This document shows positions 35,405 through 43,887 of a stretch of DNA of 64,000 nt, in pieces; the first letter of the stretch is position 1; the number at the start of each line of letters is the position of its first letter. This DNA is from Salinibacillus xinjiangensis. GTDB taxonomy: Bacteria; Bacillota; Bacilli; Bacillales; Alkalibacillaceae. The DNA lies in the NCBI RefSeq assembly GCF_009649735.1, contig NZ_WJNH01000002.1, positions 434,001 to 498,000 on the forward strand, read 5' to 3'. The position numbers and the translations under genes are program-made. The notes under the pieces were generated by a model. The model was given only the letters and a program-made list of their open reading frames with translations. It did not search any database and was not told the DNA's origin.

Positions 35405-37543
35405 CTATTTAACAAGTGTTTCTCTGTTTGTTGCGCTATGTTGGTAGACTTTCGCAATCGCTTGTGCACGGTCGGTTACATTAAGTTTATGGAAGATATT
35501 TGTTACATGGTTTTTCACGGTATGGTCACTTATAAATAACTCGGAAGCAATCTCTTTATTACTATATCCTTGAATCACTAGATTTAGGACTTCCTTTTCC
35601 CGCTTCGAAATTGAAATATCCTTTGGAATCGAATCGATTAAATTTTTTCTTCCTTCCTGTGACGAGCTAGAAAGCTCAATCGTCACTTCTAGGGCATCCT
35701 GTTTCGAAACATACATTTTAAATTCAGATTTCCATTGATTTTGAACTGCACGTATGGAATCTAGCTTCTTTACATCTCGATTTGACTTTATGTAGGACCA
35801 AACGAGATATAAGAACTGACTCTCTTCACGGAACTTTGCATCATCTAGCTCCGGATTAGCCTCTAAACTTTGAAGTCGTTTAAATTCGTGAATAAATCCT
35901 AATGTAGGATGCCTAGTGAGAACCTCATGTAGGATTGTTTCCTCAATGCTCTTTAACTTAGCGGCATCTATAACCGGCTGTAGTTCATTGTAAGAATAGC
36001 CCTTCCAGATGAGGAAATCCTTGAGCAATTGCTGTTCCTCTTGAATAGAAGCAAATTCAACCGGTTGATGCTGAGAAATACTTAAATAAAGTGATTGAAT
36101 CACTTTATCCGTTTTATCAGCCTCCTCGGTATTTTTGGAAATAATCACTCCTGTAGCCATGGCTAAATTGGATAAGAAATGGCTAATCTCATCCCATTTT
36201 TCAAACCCTTCAGCACCAATAGCTAAGCACCCTAAGACCTCATCCTGATAATGAATCGGAATGATGAATGCCTGATCTTCTCGATGTGAAGGCTTAATAA
36301 GGGTTGGGCTTAATTGTTTGGATTGCCCATCAGAATGAAAATACCTTTGAGCAAGCTCCGAACCCATTTGTTGAATCTCATCTCCATGTAATCCCCTAGA
36401 GATTACTGTTGCTTGGCTCTTACCATGGTTAGGCTTAAGGATGACAAAGGAAAAAGGAGTATTCGTTAGATTAATACTGATATCAACAAGTACAAATAAA
36501 ACACGCTTTACATCCTTCATCGTCGTCATCAACTGTAAAATATCGTTGAAGGTAGAAATCTGCAAATCATATTGATTTAATTTCCCTTCTAAATGCTGCT
36601 TTTGTAAGTGTATAGTTACAAGTTGAGCAAGCCACTCACCAAAGCTTTGAAATTCATTCTGTTTGATTTCCCGCTCAAAGCTACCAGCGAATAGAACTCC
36701 AATTGTATGATCATCATGAATTAATGGATAAGCAACGATACTAACTGGCTTAAGACCATTCGCCATAAAAAAAGCAACTCTAGGGTCTTTAGATACATCC
36801 TTCCAAAGCTTCCCTTTACCTAAAGCTACAACTTCTCCTAAGAATCCTTCACCCGTTGAAAACTTCTTATTTTCAATCGAAACTTCATCAGGTCCACAAA
36901 AGAACTGAATTGAAAAATAATCGGTTTTCGTTCGTTCTGCTACGCCAATAAAACCTAGTTTCCCTTTCTCTTTTACCCGTCTTAAAAGGGTCGTCATTGA
37001 TAAATGCTTGGTTGCTACATCTTTAAGCGTTTCTTGTATCAAAGAAGAGGAATGAATAGAATCATTTGTATCAGCTTCAAAATGCTTCGCAATCATCTGG
37101 CAAAGTGAGCCAATCCGCTCAAGCATTTGATTTTTTTCCTCATCCGTTACCTCAGGAACTTCATCAATAACCGATTTTAAGTCTTTGGATGGATCATTTT
37201 GCTCAAAAACTTGATGGATAAACTTTCTAGTACCCTCGTCAATGACGAAGCTTGTCCAAAGATAATATTTTTGACTGGTATTAACCGCAATAGGTGCGAC
37301 AAAGGTTTTGATTCCAGGTTGAAAATCATAAATAATCGGACTTGAAATATTATGAAACTGCCCAATAATCCGTTTTCGCTCTTCAACTAGATCTTTTTGA
37401 TCCAACAGGAAATCTACAAACCTAGAATCTCCGGAACGTCTAGTAACTTCCTCTCCCTGTTCATTCGATATCACAATCTGAATCCCTAGGAAGTTGGAAA
37501 AAGCATCTTGTAAAGTCTGAAGGTTTTTTTCCTTCTTTTCCAT
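35405..37543 (-). CDS. GAF-domain LuxR-type transcriptional regulator
   Basis: 712 aa. N-terminal PocR-like sensory stretch (FSNFLGIQIVISNEQGEEVT), then two GAF-type regions (about 180-320 and 330-475), a helical linker, and a C-terminal LuxR helix-turn-helix (SKREKEVLNLVIQGYSNKEIASELFISDHTVKNHV). No receiver domain or kinase. Start overlaps the stop of the 79-aa gene by one base (TAATG), so the pair is translationally coupled. Likely reads a small ligand and controls unknown targets. Confidence 0.85.
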   Translation of the reverse strand: MEKKEKNLQTLQDAFSNFLGIQIVISNEQGEEVTRRSGDSRFVDFLLDQKDLVEERKRIIGQFHNISSPIIYDFQPGIKTFVAPIAVNTSQKYYLWTSFVIDEGTRKFIHQVFEQNDPSKDLKSVIDEVPEVTDEEKNQMLERIGSLCQMIAKHFEADTNDSIHSSSLIQETLKDVATKHLSMTTLLRRVKEKGKLGFIGVAERTKTDYFSIQFFCGPDEVSIENKKFSTGEGFLGEVVALGKGKLWKDVSKDPRVAFFMANGLKPVSIVAYPLIHDDHTIGVLFAGSFEREIKQNEFQSFGEWLAQLVTIHLQKQHLEGKLNQYDLQISTFNDILQLMTTMKDVKRVLFVLVDISINLTNTPFSFVILKPNHGKSQATVISRGLHGDEIQQMGSELAQRYFHSDGQSKQLSPTLIKPSHREDQAFIIPIHYQDEVLGCLAIGAEGFEKWDEISHFLSNLAMATGVIISKNTEEADKTDKVIQSLYLSISQHQPVEFASIQEEQQLLKDFLIWKGYSYNELQPVIDAAKLKSIEETILHEVLTRHPTLGFIHEFKRLQSLEANPELDDAKFREESQFLYLVWSYIKSNRDVKKLDSIRAVQNQWKSEFKMYVSKQDALEVTIELSSSSQEGRKNLIDSIPKDISISKREKEVLNLVIQGYSNKEIASELFISDHTVKNHVTNIFHKLNVTDRAQAIAKVYQHSATNRETLVK

Positions 37544-37782
37544 TAAACCTCAACCCCATGAACCAGCTCTGGCTGATTATAGTGATAAATGGCGGTAGCC
37601 CCTTTTCCGATTACTTCAACAATATTTAAGGACACAAGATGCTCCAGTATTTTTTCTAAATCTTCAGCCTTCCTTCCTAATCGAACAGAAAGGCCGTCCA
37701 CAGTTTCATACGCGTATGGGTTGTTTTCAAAATATAATGTACATTCTAACTGTAAGGGTAACATCGCTTGAGGACCATTCAT
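37543..37782 (-). CDS. small helix-turn-helix-like protein
   Basis: 79 aa. The span VDGLSVRLGRKAEDLEKILEHLVSLNIVEVI looks like a winged-helix recognition fold, ending in GATAIYHYNQP. No family name known. It lies between the KaiC-like ATPase and the LuxR regulator (12 bases and one overlapping base), so all three form one unit. Confidence 0.6.
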   Translation of the reverse strand: MNGPQAMLPLQLECTLYFENNPYAYETVDGLSVRLGRKAEDLEKILEHLVSLNIVEVIGKGATAIYHYNQPELVHGVEV

Positions 37783-37794
37783 GTTTCATTCCTC

Positions 37795-39225
37795 CTAAAC
37801 TAACCGAATGAACGGCTTTTCATCAATTTTTTCAACAAGCAGTGGTTCGGAAATAGTACCATTCGGCGTTTTAGTAATTTGTAAAAACTGATAATTTCCG
37901 TCTACCCAAGTACGTATCACACCATTACTAGATCGCTCCACAAAACCAGACGTTTCCTCACCTAACTCTTTAAAGTTGGTAAAGACTAGCGTGCTCACAC
38001 CTAACGAACTAATTTTGGCTACTTCAACCCCGAAATACAGCTTCACAAATTCGCTACCCCTTTGTGAGGCAATCGTATTTAAATCATAATAAACAAACCA
38101 TTTTTCACCGTTTGCAACGCCCTGCTCGATCATTGAGAAAATCTGTTCATTCATGACACGTCGATATTGCTCATTATCTAAATCAGATACATTGATGATT
38201 GCGTCTTTGTATTCTTTAGGTACATTACGGCGATAATGCTCAACGAAGGTAATGTTGCCTTCTTTTACAATTTGGGCTAAATCCAAGTCATATTTTTTGA
38301 AGTTCGATTCTAGTTCTGAAATAGTGGTTAGGCTAGAAAGGAAAATTAATAGTTTTTGACCTGCTTTAATTCGCCCCGACTTAATAGCAGTTACAATATA
38401 CCTGTAATTGGATTTGCTGTTTGTATCAATGGTAAAGGTAGCTCCATCATGAATCCCTCCACCAAGGATTCGATCCATCGCTGGTATAGCAGTTGGGACA
38501 GTGTCTACAGGTGCTGTAATCACTTCATCCTCCACCATCGAAAGGGCAGGAATGAGGTAAATTCCTTCATCTGTAATTCGATATAGGTGTTCGCCCTCTT
38601 GTATTCTACTTCCGCGCATTTTGGTCACTTCCAAGGTTCGCTTTCGGTAGTTTTTGGAGTAAGGCTTTAAGGTAAGGGTAATGACACCATCCACTAGATA
38701 ATTAATGAAAGAAACGTTTTCCTCTTCCACAGATGTCATTTCCTTTAGTAGAATTGAAGTTAATTGATACTTACGTAAGGTATTCCGGAATGAGTAAATC
38801 ACCTTTCTCTGTTCCTCAATCGATGCGTAGGAATATTGAAATAAACTAATGCTGTCGACCACAATTCGTTTGCATCCGATTTCATGGATAAGGTGCTCAA
38901 ACAGACCATCTGGTTTCATCATTTGATCCATAAGAACCTCAGGAGATAATGTAATGACGCGAAGTTTATTTTCCTCTTCAAGCTTACGAATATCCCATCC
39001 AAATGCTTTCATATCCTTATATATTTGATCAGGGAACTCTTCAAATGTGATATAAATACCAGGCTCGTCATGCTGAACAGCCCCCTGATATAAAAACTGC
39101 ATTCCTAAGAGTGTTTTCCCAGTTCCCGGAAAACCCTCTACTATAACTGTATTCCCTCTAGGTATGCCACCATATAAAACCCGGTCTAACCCATTAACAC
39201 CTGTATTCACAACATTGTTGTTCAT
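37795..39225 (-). CDS. KaiC-like RecA-superfamily ATPase
   Basis: 476 aa with two KaiC domains. Domain 1 (residues 5-225) has Walker A EGFPGTGKTLL, the catalytic glutamates YITFEEFPDQI and Walker B RIVVDSISLF. Domain 2 (from about 240) keeps the fold but has no GKT: GGGIHDGATFTIDTNS replaces the P-loop. Only one ATPase site is therefore expected. Not a clock gene here (no kaiA/kaiB); more likely a signalling ATPase working with its two operon partners. Confidence 0.85.
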   Translation of the reverse strand: MNNNVVNTGVNGLDRVLYGGIPRGNTVIVEGFPGTGKTLLGMQFLYQGAVQHDEPGIYITFEEFPDQIYKDMKAFGWDIRKLEEENKLRVITLSPEVLMDQMMKPDGLFEHLIHEIGCKRIVVDSISLFQYSYASIEEQRKVIYSFRNTLRKYQLTSILLKEMTSVEEENVSFINYLVDGVITLTLKPYSKNYRKRTLEVTKMRGSRIQEGEHLYRITDEGIYLIPALSMVEDEVITAPVDTVPTAIPAMDRILGGGIHDGATFTIDTNSKSNYRYIVTAIKSGRIKAGQKLLIFLSSLTTISELESNFKKYDLDLAQIVKEGNITFVEHYRRNVPKEYKDAIINVSDLDNEQYRRVMNEQIFSMIEQGVANGEKWFVYYDLNTIASQRGSEFVKLYFGVEVAKISSLGVSTLVFTNFKELGEETSGFVERSSNGVIRTWVDGNYQFLQITKTPNGTISEPLLVEKIDEKPFIRLV

Positions 39226-39505
39226 AGTGGGCCTCCTAACTCATGTGCAAAATCATAGTTAACTAGATTATATACTAGAAATGGAAGAAAGTATATCTTT
39301 TAAAAATTCAGGTTTCATGCCTCCCATTGCCAAAATTATGTATTTTTGTTACAATATAATTCCAATATTCAGACTCTTTATTGCTTCTTTTTTCTTCTAA
39401 CATACATCTGTTTCTGAGCTTGTACAACCATCCACAACAAGTGATTAGTTTTATTTTCATTTCATAAATATTAAATAGGCAATTATTCGGAAGGAGTGAG
39501 TTTAT
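39226..39505. other. intergenic promoter region
   Basis: AT-rich spacer of 280 bases between divergent genes (KaiC-like and zinc-motif gene). A TATAAT occurs at 39267-39272 on the minus strand side but without a good -35. Nothing else seen. Confidence 0.3.
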
Positions 39506-39799
39506 TTGAAAAGAATTTTATTCAATGAACTGGAAGAACCGTGTAAAAAATGTGAGGGAAAGGGTTACGTTGAGAACTTCTCCAATTACTTCCAAGAGAT
39601 ATTAGAGGATCTAGAATTACGATACCCGACCTATGAACAGGCCATGGCCATTGCCCGAGATAAATTTGGTGAAGAAATCTCTGAAGAAATTTGTCCTGAA
39701 TGTAATGGAAACAAGGTCGTTCCAAACCAGAATGGTCAAGTACTTATATCGAACAAGGATCTAATTGTTGAGTTTTTGCAAAAACAGAATTTGATTTAA
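39506..39799 (+). CDS. small DnaJ-type zinc-motif protein
   Basis: 97 aa from a TTG behind GGAAGGAGTGAG. Two CxxC pairs: CKKCEGKGY near residue 13 and CPECNGNK near residue 63, separated by about 45 mostly helical residues. This resembles a single DnaJ cysteine-rich repeat split in two, so one zinc may be bound. Function unknown; divergent from the KaiC-like operon. Confidence 0.65.
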   Translation: MKRILFNELEEPCKKCEGKGYVENFSNYFQEILEDLELRYPTYEQAMAIARDKFGEEISEEICPECNGNKVVPNQNGQVLISNKDLIVEFLQKQNLI

Positions 39800-39842
39800 T
39801 CTCTTTATGTAAAGAGGAGGTAAACTGGGCAATCAATCGTTA

Positions 39843-39879
39843 CCTCAAAACAACCTCACATTTCCTCAAAATTTCCTCC
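39843..39879 (+). repeat. short helically phased CCTCA run
   Basis: CCTCA at 39843, 39854 and 39864, then CCTCC at 39875: spacings 11, 10, 11. It lies between the zinc-motif gene and the PP-loop gene, beside a GAGGTAA/TTACCTC inverted repeat (39816-39847). Confidence 0.5.
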
Positions 39880-39934
39880 CTCTTTATTGTCTTCTTTTTC
39901 CATAAGCCTTAAGATACAACTAGAGGTGAAAACA

Positions 39935-40624
39935 ATGGAAAAAAGAATTGCTGTTTCATTCAGCGGAGGAAAAGACTCCACACTCGCATTACACCGCATA
40001 ATCCAATCCCATGACCGGAAAGTTGATTGTCTATTTACAACCGTTACTGAGAACTATCAACGGACAAGCATGCATGGAGTAAGAGAATCACTTCTAGAAC
40101 AACAAGCTCAAGCCATGCAAATACCGTTACGGAAAATCACCATTCCTTCCACCTGCACAAACGAAATCTATGAGTCTATCATGGGCGACGCTATTCAAAA
40201 GCTGGTTGATGATGGAGTCACACATATGATGTTTGGCGACATTCATTTAAAGGATGTCAAAGAATATCGTGAGAACATGCTGAGCCGTACACCTATTAAA
40301 CCCATCTTTCCTATTTGGGGTGAAAAAACGGATGATTTAATGGATGAATTTTTGAACCTTGGTTATAAAACTGTCTCTACTTGTGTCGATAGCAAGCAGT
40401 TAGACCCTGCATTTGTCGGTAGAGTCATAGATGATCAATTCATTAAAGATCTTCCTAATGATGTGGATCCTTGTGGAGAAAACGGTGAGTTTCATACGTT
40501 TGTGTTTGATGGACCATTGTTTCAAAAGCCTATCCATTTTTCCGTTTCTGATGAACGAACGGTTAGAAAGGATCTATTTACGGGGGAAGACCGGTTTTAT
40601 TATGTTGATTTACGACCGGAATGA
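39935..40624 (+). CDS. PP-loop ATP pyrophosphatase, diphthine-ammonia-ligase-like
   Basis: 229 aa. The PP-loop AVSFSGGKDSTLALHRI at the N-terminus, then MFGDIHLKDVKEYRENM and a C-terminal GENGEFHTFVFDGPLF, the marks of the Dph6/DUF71 family. Eukaryotic Dph6 amidates diphthine on EF2, which bacteria do not make, so the bacterial role must differ. ATG at 39935 follows AGAGGTG. Followed by a strong terminator. Confidence 0.8.
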   Translation: MEKRIAVSFSGGKDSTLALHRIIQSHDRKVDCLFTTVTENYQRTSMHGVRESLLEQQAQAMQIPLRKITIPSTCTNEIYESIMGDAIQKLVDDGVTHMMFGDIHLKDVKEYRENMLSRTPIKPIFPIWGEKTDDLMDEFLNLGYKTVSTCVDSKQLDPAFVGRVIDDQFIKDLPNDVDPCGENGEFHTFVFDGPLFQKPIHFSVSDERTVRKDLFTGEDRFYYVDLRPE

Positions 40625-40627
40625 ATG

Positions 40628-40661
40628 AGGAAAGCTCCATTTGTGGATGGAGCTTTTTTTG
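40628..40661 (+). terminator. terminator of the PP-loop gene
   Basis: AAAGCTCCAT / ATGGAGCTTT 10-bp stem then TTTTT. Confidence 0.9.
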
Positions 40662-40701
40662 ATGCTTTTTCGGTTGCTTGGCATGGTGTGACTTGGGTGT
40701 G

Positions 40702-40854
40702 TTCAGCATTTTGTTCGTTAGGTCTAGCAAATGTGAAATGAACTTTAGCAGGCCACAGTGATTCTTCAGCAAACTCAACCGTAACTTTAGCACTCAGAGC
40801 AACCTTCAGCAATTTGCCCAGTACTTTTTAGCATATAACCATAAAACTTCAGCA
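40702..40854 (+). repeat. 21-bp periodic array B (core TTCAGCA)
   Basis: TTCAGCA or TTTAGCA/TCTAGCA at 40702, 40723, 40744, 40765, 40786, 40805, 40827 and 40848: spacings 21, 21, 21, 21, 19, 22, 21. The core is the exact reverse complement of that in array A. A C-rich tail (40855-40920, with CGCCACC and CGCGAC) follows on the right. Confidence 0.9.
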
Positions 40855-40987
40855 CTTGCGCCGCGCCACCGCCGCGCCCGCGACCCGCATCACACAGCAC
40901 CACCCCCCAACCCACAGAATTGCCTACACCCTCAAACTATATTAAGATAAACTCAAATCAAAATCACGCTTAGAATGAGGTGGAAAG

Positions 40988-41689
40988 ATGCAATTAAAAA
41001 ACTGGCTCCAGCAATCAAATTATACGGTTGTTTTCACCGGAGCAGGCATGTCAACAGAAAGTGGCTTACCTGACTTCCGATCATCTAGTGGAGTTTGGAA
41101 GAAAAAGGATCCCAGTAAAATAGCAAGCACTGAGGCTTTAAATGATAATGTACAGGAATTCATTGATTTTTATCGCGAACGAGTGCTTGGGGTGAAGGAA
41201 TACAAGCCACATCAGGGACATTACATTCTGGCGGAATGGGAGCAGCAAGGTTTGGTCCAGTCTATCATCACTCAAAATGTCGATGGGTTTCATCAGGAGG
41301 CTGGCTCGAAGCGTGTGGCAGAGCTCCACGGTACTTTGCAAAAGCTGCATTGCCAAACCTGCGGAAAGGTTTACAGTAGTGAGCAATATGTTCATGAAGA
41401 ATATGAATGTGAGTGTGGTGGGATTTTACGTCCGTCTGTGGTTTTATTTGGTGAGTCCCTGCCGCAGGATGCTTTTCAGCTAGCCTATGAGGAGTCGGAA
41501 AAGGCTGAATTATTTATTGTACTTGGCTCTTCTTTATCGGTTACTCCGGCCAATCAATTTCCATTGATTGCAAAGGAAATTGGGGCAAGGTTGGTCATCG
41601 TCAATCGGGATGAAACAGAATTTGACAGATTTGCCGATTTGGTCATCCACAATCAACCTGTAGGGGAACTTTTAGCAGAACTTAAATAA
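40988..41689 (+). CDS. cobB: NAD-dependent protein deacylase, Sir2 family
   Basis: 233 aa. FTGAGMSTESGLPDFR (NAD site), TQNVDGFH, catalytic histidine in ELHGT, and a four-cysteine zinc site (CQTC ... CECGG). Removes acyl groups from lysines with NAD. ATG behind AGGTGG. Monocistronic; convergent with the acyl-CoA ligase gene, and lysine deacylation often regulates such ligases. Confidence 0.92.
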   Translation: MQLKNWLQQSNYTVVFTGAGMSTESGLPDFRSSSGVWKKKDPSKIASTEALNDNVQEFIDFYRERVLGVKEYKPHQGHYILAEWEQQGLVQSIITQNVDGFHQEAGSKRVAELHGTLQKLHCQTCGKVYSSEQYVHEEYECECGGILRPSVVLFGESLPQDAFQLAYEESEKAELFIVLGSSLSVTPANQFPLIAKEIGARLVIVNRDETEFDRFADLVIHNQPVGELLAELK

Positions 41690-41698
41690 AAAGAATAT

Positions 41699-41728
41699 GG
41701 GTTTCTATCAATTAAATAGAAACCCTTT
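41699..41728. terminator. bidirectional terminator between sirtuin and acyl-CoA ligase genes
   Basis: GGGTTTCTAT / ATAGAAACCC 10-bp stem. Confidence 0.8.
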
Positions 41729-41738
41729 CTATTGTCCA

Positions 41739-43331
41739 TTAATTCACTCGTTTTGGACCCATCCAATGCATTTCCCGCAAGCGAAATTTTTGTAGTTTAC
41801 CAGTAGCTGTTTTGGGTAAGGCATCCACAAATTCTACGGCTTTTGGGGCCTTAAAATGGGCCATGTTCGACCGGCAATACTCAATAATTTCTGATTCTGA
41901 AACGTTAGCATTTGGCTGTAAAACGATAATTGCCTTTGGTACCTCACCCCACGTATCATTAGGGATGGCAATTACAGCAGCCTCCATGACAGCTGGATGT
42001 TTATATAAAACCCCTTCTACCTCTGTGGAAGAAATATTCTCACCACCAGAAATGATCATATCCTTTGCCCTATCTCGAATTTCGACATATCCATCTGGAT
42101 ATGTCACAGCTAAGTCACCCGTGTGGAACCACCCATCCCGAATAGCTTCAGCCGTTTTTTCAGGATTTTTATAATAACCATCCATGACGACATTCCCGCG
42201 AGTAATAATTTCTCCTAGCTCTTTCCCATCCCACCTTACTTCCTCTCCATTTTGACGAACCACCTTTGTTTCTCCATTAAAAGCTAGTTCAATACCTTGT
42301 CTAGCTTTAATCGTCGCCTGCTCATCTGCGGATATAGAGTCAAATTCTTTTTTCCACTCACAATAAAGAATAAATGGTGAGGTTTCGGTTAAACCGTAAA
42401 CATGGATCATATTTAACCCAAGGATTTCCTGTGCCTTGTGAATGAGTGCTGCTGCAGGTGGTGCACCAGCAGTCGCCATTCTTGGATTGGTTTGAATCTT
42501 TGTTTCCTTTGCCTTTGGATCATTTACTAGCATATTAATCACTGTAGGTGCCCCACATAATAAGGAGATATTTTTCTTTTCAAAAAGATCTAAAATTACA
42601 GGTGGGTCTACCTTTCGTAAGCAAACATGAGTGGCTCCTGCTGCTGTGATGGCCCAGACGCCACCCCATCCGTTGGCATGAAACATTGGCAGGGTATGAA
42701 GATAGACATCATCATGCTGAACACCGAGGTGATACATGAAATTAGCTGCATTTAAATAATTCGCACGGTGGTTGAGCATGACTCCTTTAGGTTTTGATGT
42801 CGTTCCACTAGTATAATTGAGCGTAAGTAACTGGTTTTCATCTATTTCAACATCAGGAGGATCTACATCTGATGGAATCTTCCCGAAAAATTCTTCATAG
42901 TCCATCCCTTCAAGAGTGGTTGATTGTCCTTCCACTGATACAACAATATTTTGCTTTAGGGTAAGGTTTTCCGCCACTTCCTCAATCGGTCCGGTAAATT
43001 CTTCGTCAACAATTAACATTTTCGCATCACTATGATTGATAATATATTCTAAATCCTCAGCCGATAGACGATAATTAAGTGGTACCATCGCTGCTCCAAG
43101 CTGTGTAATCCCATAGAAGCATTCCAACATATAATGTGTATTCGGAAGCATCACCGCTACATGATCTCCCTTACCAATCCCTTCCTTTTGAAGGGCAGCC
43201 GATAACTGATCCGCTCTTTTTGCGAACTCTTGATAGGTAAATTGCTTATCACCATCTATGATTGCAACCTTATCTGGATAATATTTGACTGCACGACGTT
43301 TCCAATCTAATGGAGTTAGAGAAGCAAACAA
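41739..43331 (-). CDS. fatty-acyl-CoA synthetase (AMP-forming)
   Basis: About 530 aa. The AMP-binding motif is LTLNYTSGTTSKPKGVML, followed by YGLTETSPF, GWFHTGDLAVTYPDGYVEIRDRAKDMIISGGENIS and the catalytic lysine in PKTATGKLQKFRLRE. Acyl chain length is uncertain (medium- or long-chain type). The TTG at 43331 is chosen because AAAGGAG lies 9 bases upstream; a longer frame exists but has no site. Confidence 0.88.
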   Translation of the reverse strand: MFASLTPLDWKRRAVKYYPDKVAIIDGDKQFTYQEFAKRADQLSAALQKEGIGKGDHVAVMLPNTHYMLECFYGITQLGAAMVPLNYRLSAEDLEYIINHSDAKMLIVDEEFTGPIEEVAENLTLKQNIVVSVEGQSTTLEGMDYEEFFGKIPSDVDPPDVEIDENQLLTLNYTSGTTSKPKGVMLNHRANYLNAANFMYHLGVQHDDVYLHTLPMFHANGWGGVWAITAAGATHVCLRKVDPPVILDLFEKKNISLLCGAPTVINMLVNDPKAKETKIQTNPRMATAGAPPAAALIHKAQEILGLNMIHVYGLTETSPFILYCEWKKEFDSISADEQATIKARQGIELAFNGETKVVRQNGEEVRWDGKELGEIITRGNVVMDGYYKNPEKTAEAIRDGWFHTGDLAVTYPDGYVEIRDRAKDMIISGGENISSTEVEGVLYKHPAVMEAAVIAIPNDTWGEVPKAIIVLQPNANVSESEIIEYCRSNMAHFKAPKAVEFVDALPKTATGKLQKFRLREMHWMGPKRVN

Positions 43332-43369
43332 ATCTAACAACTCCTTTCTTGTAAAGAATTTACACCTAT

Positions 43370-43792
43370 CTATGCTACCGTTTTTCGAATAAAGTGGCCT
43401 GAGCCAAGCCAAGTCGATAATGCGAAGATGAGATAAAGCGCTTGAGTAGCATATTGTCCTTGTAGGAGTAATTGAAAACCAATTCCAAGTCCAAGGGCAG
43501 GTATTACAATTAAAAACGTACGGGCAATACGTTCAAAACCCTTTTTTTCAGGTAAGGGCCAGATTCGTGAAAAAATAACGCCAATGGCCACACCTGATCC
43601 GACCACCACAATGATTTGTAAGATTACCTCTGGAGTGGGAAATGGCCATCCAGACATGTAATGACCAATCAAATAAAACACTTCCACAAACAGTGTGATC
43701 CCTAAAACCTTTTTCATCACAATTACATTTAAATGGGGATGAAAGATATACAAAGCACTAAGTAAAATAAGTAGAATAAGAACTAAATTCAT
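43370..43792 (-). CDS. four-span membrane protein, unknown function
   Basis: 140 aa with about four membrane segments. No family recognised. It lies between the symporter and the acyl-CoA ligase on the same strand, 38 bases before the ligase start, so co-transcription is likely. Confidence 0.6.
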   Translation of the reverse strand: MNLVLILLILLSALYIFHPHLNVIVMKKVLGITLFVEVFYLIGHYMSGWPFPTPEVILQIIVVVGSGVAIGVIFSRIWPLPEKKGFERIARTFLIVIPALGLGIGFQLLLQGQYATQALYLIFALSTWLGSGHFIRKTVA

Positions 43793-43887
43793 GAAAACTC
43801 TCTCCCTTACTATAACTTTTGCGATGATGTCGAAAATTTTTTATGCCCCTCTCCCCTCAATTGGATATGAGAGGAGAAGGATTCAAG

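Noticed and set aside
37795-39225. Circadian clock KaiC
   Set aside because: No kaiA or kaiB nearby, and the second P-loop is lost, so a phosphorylation clock is unlikely.
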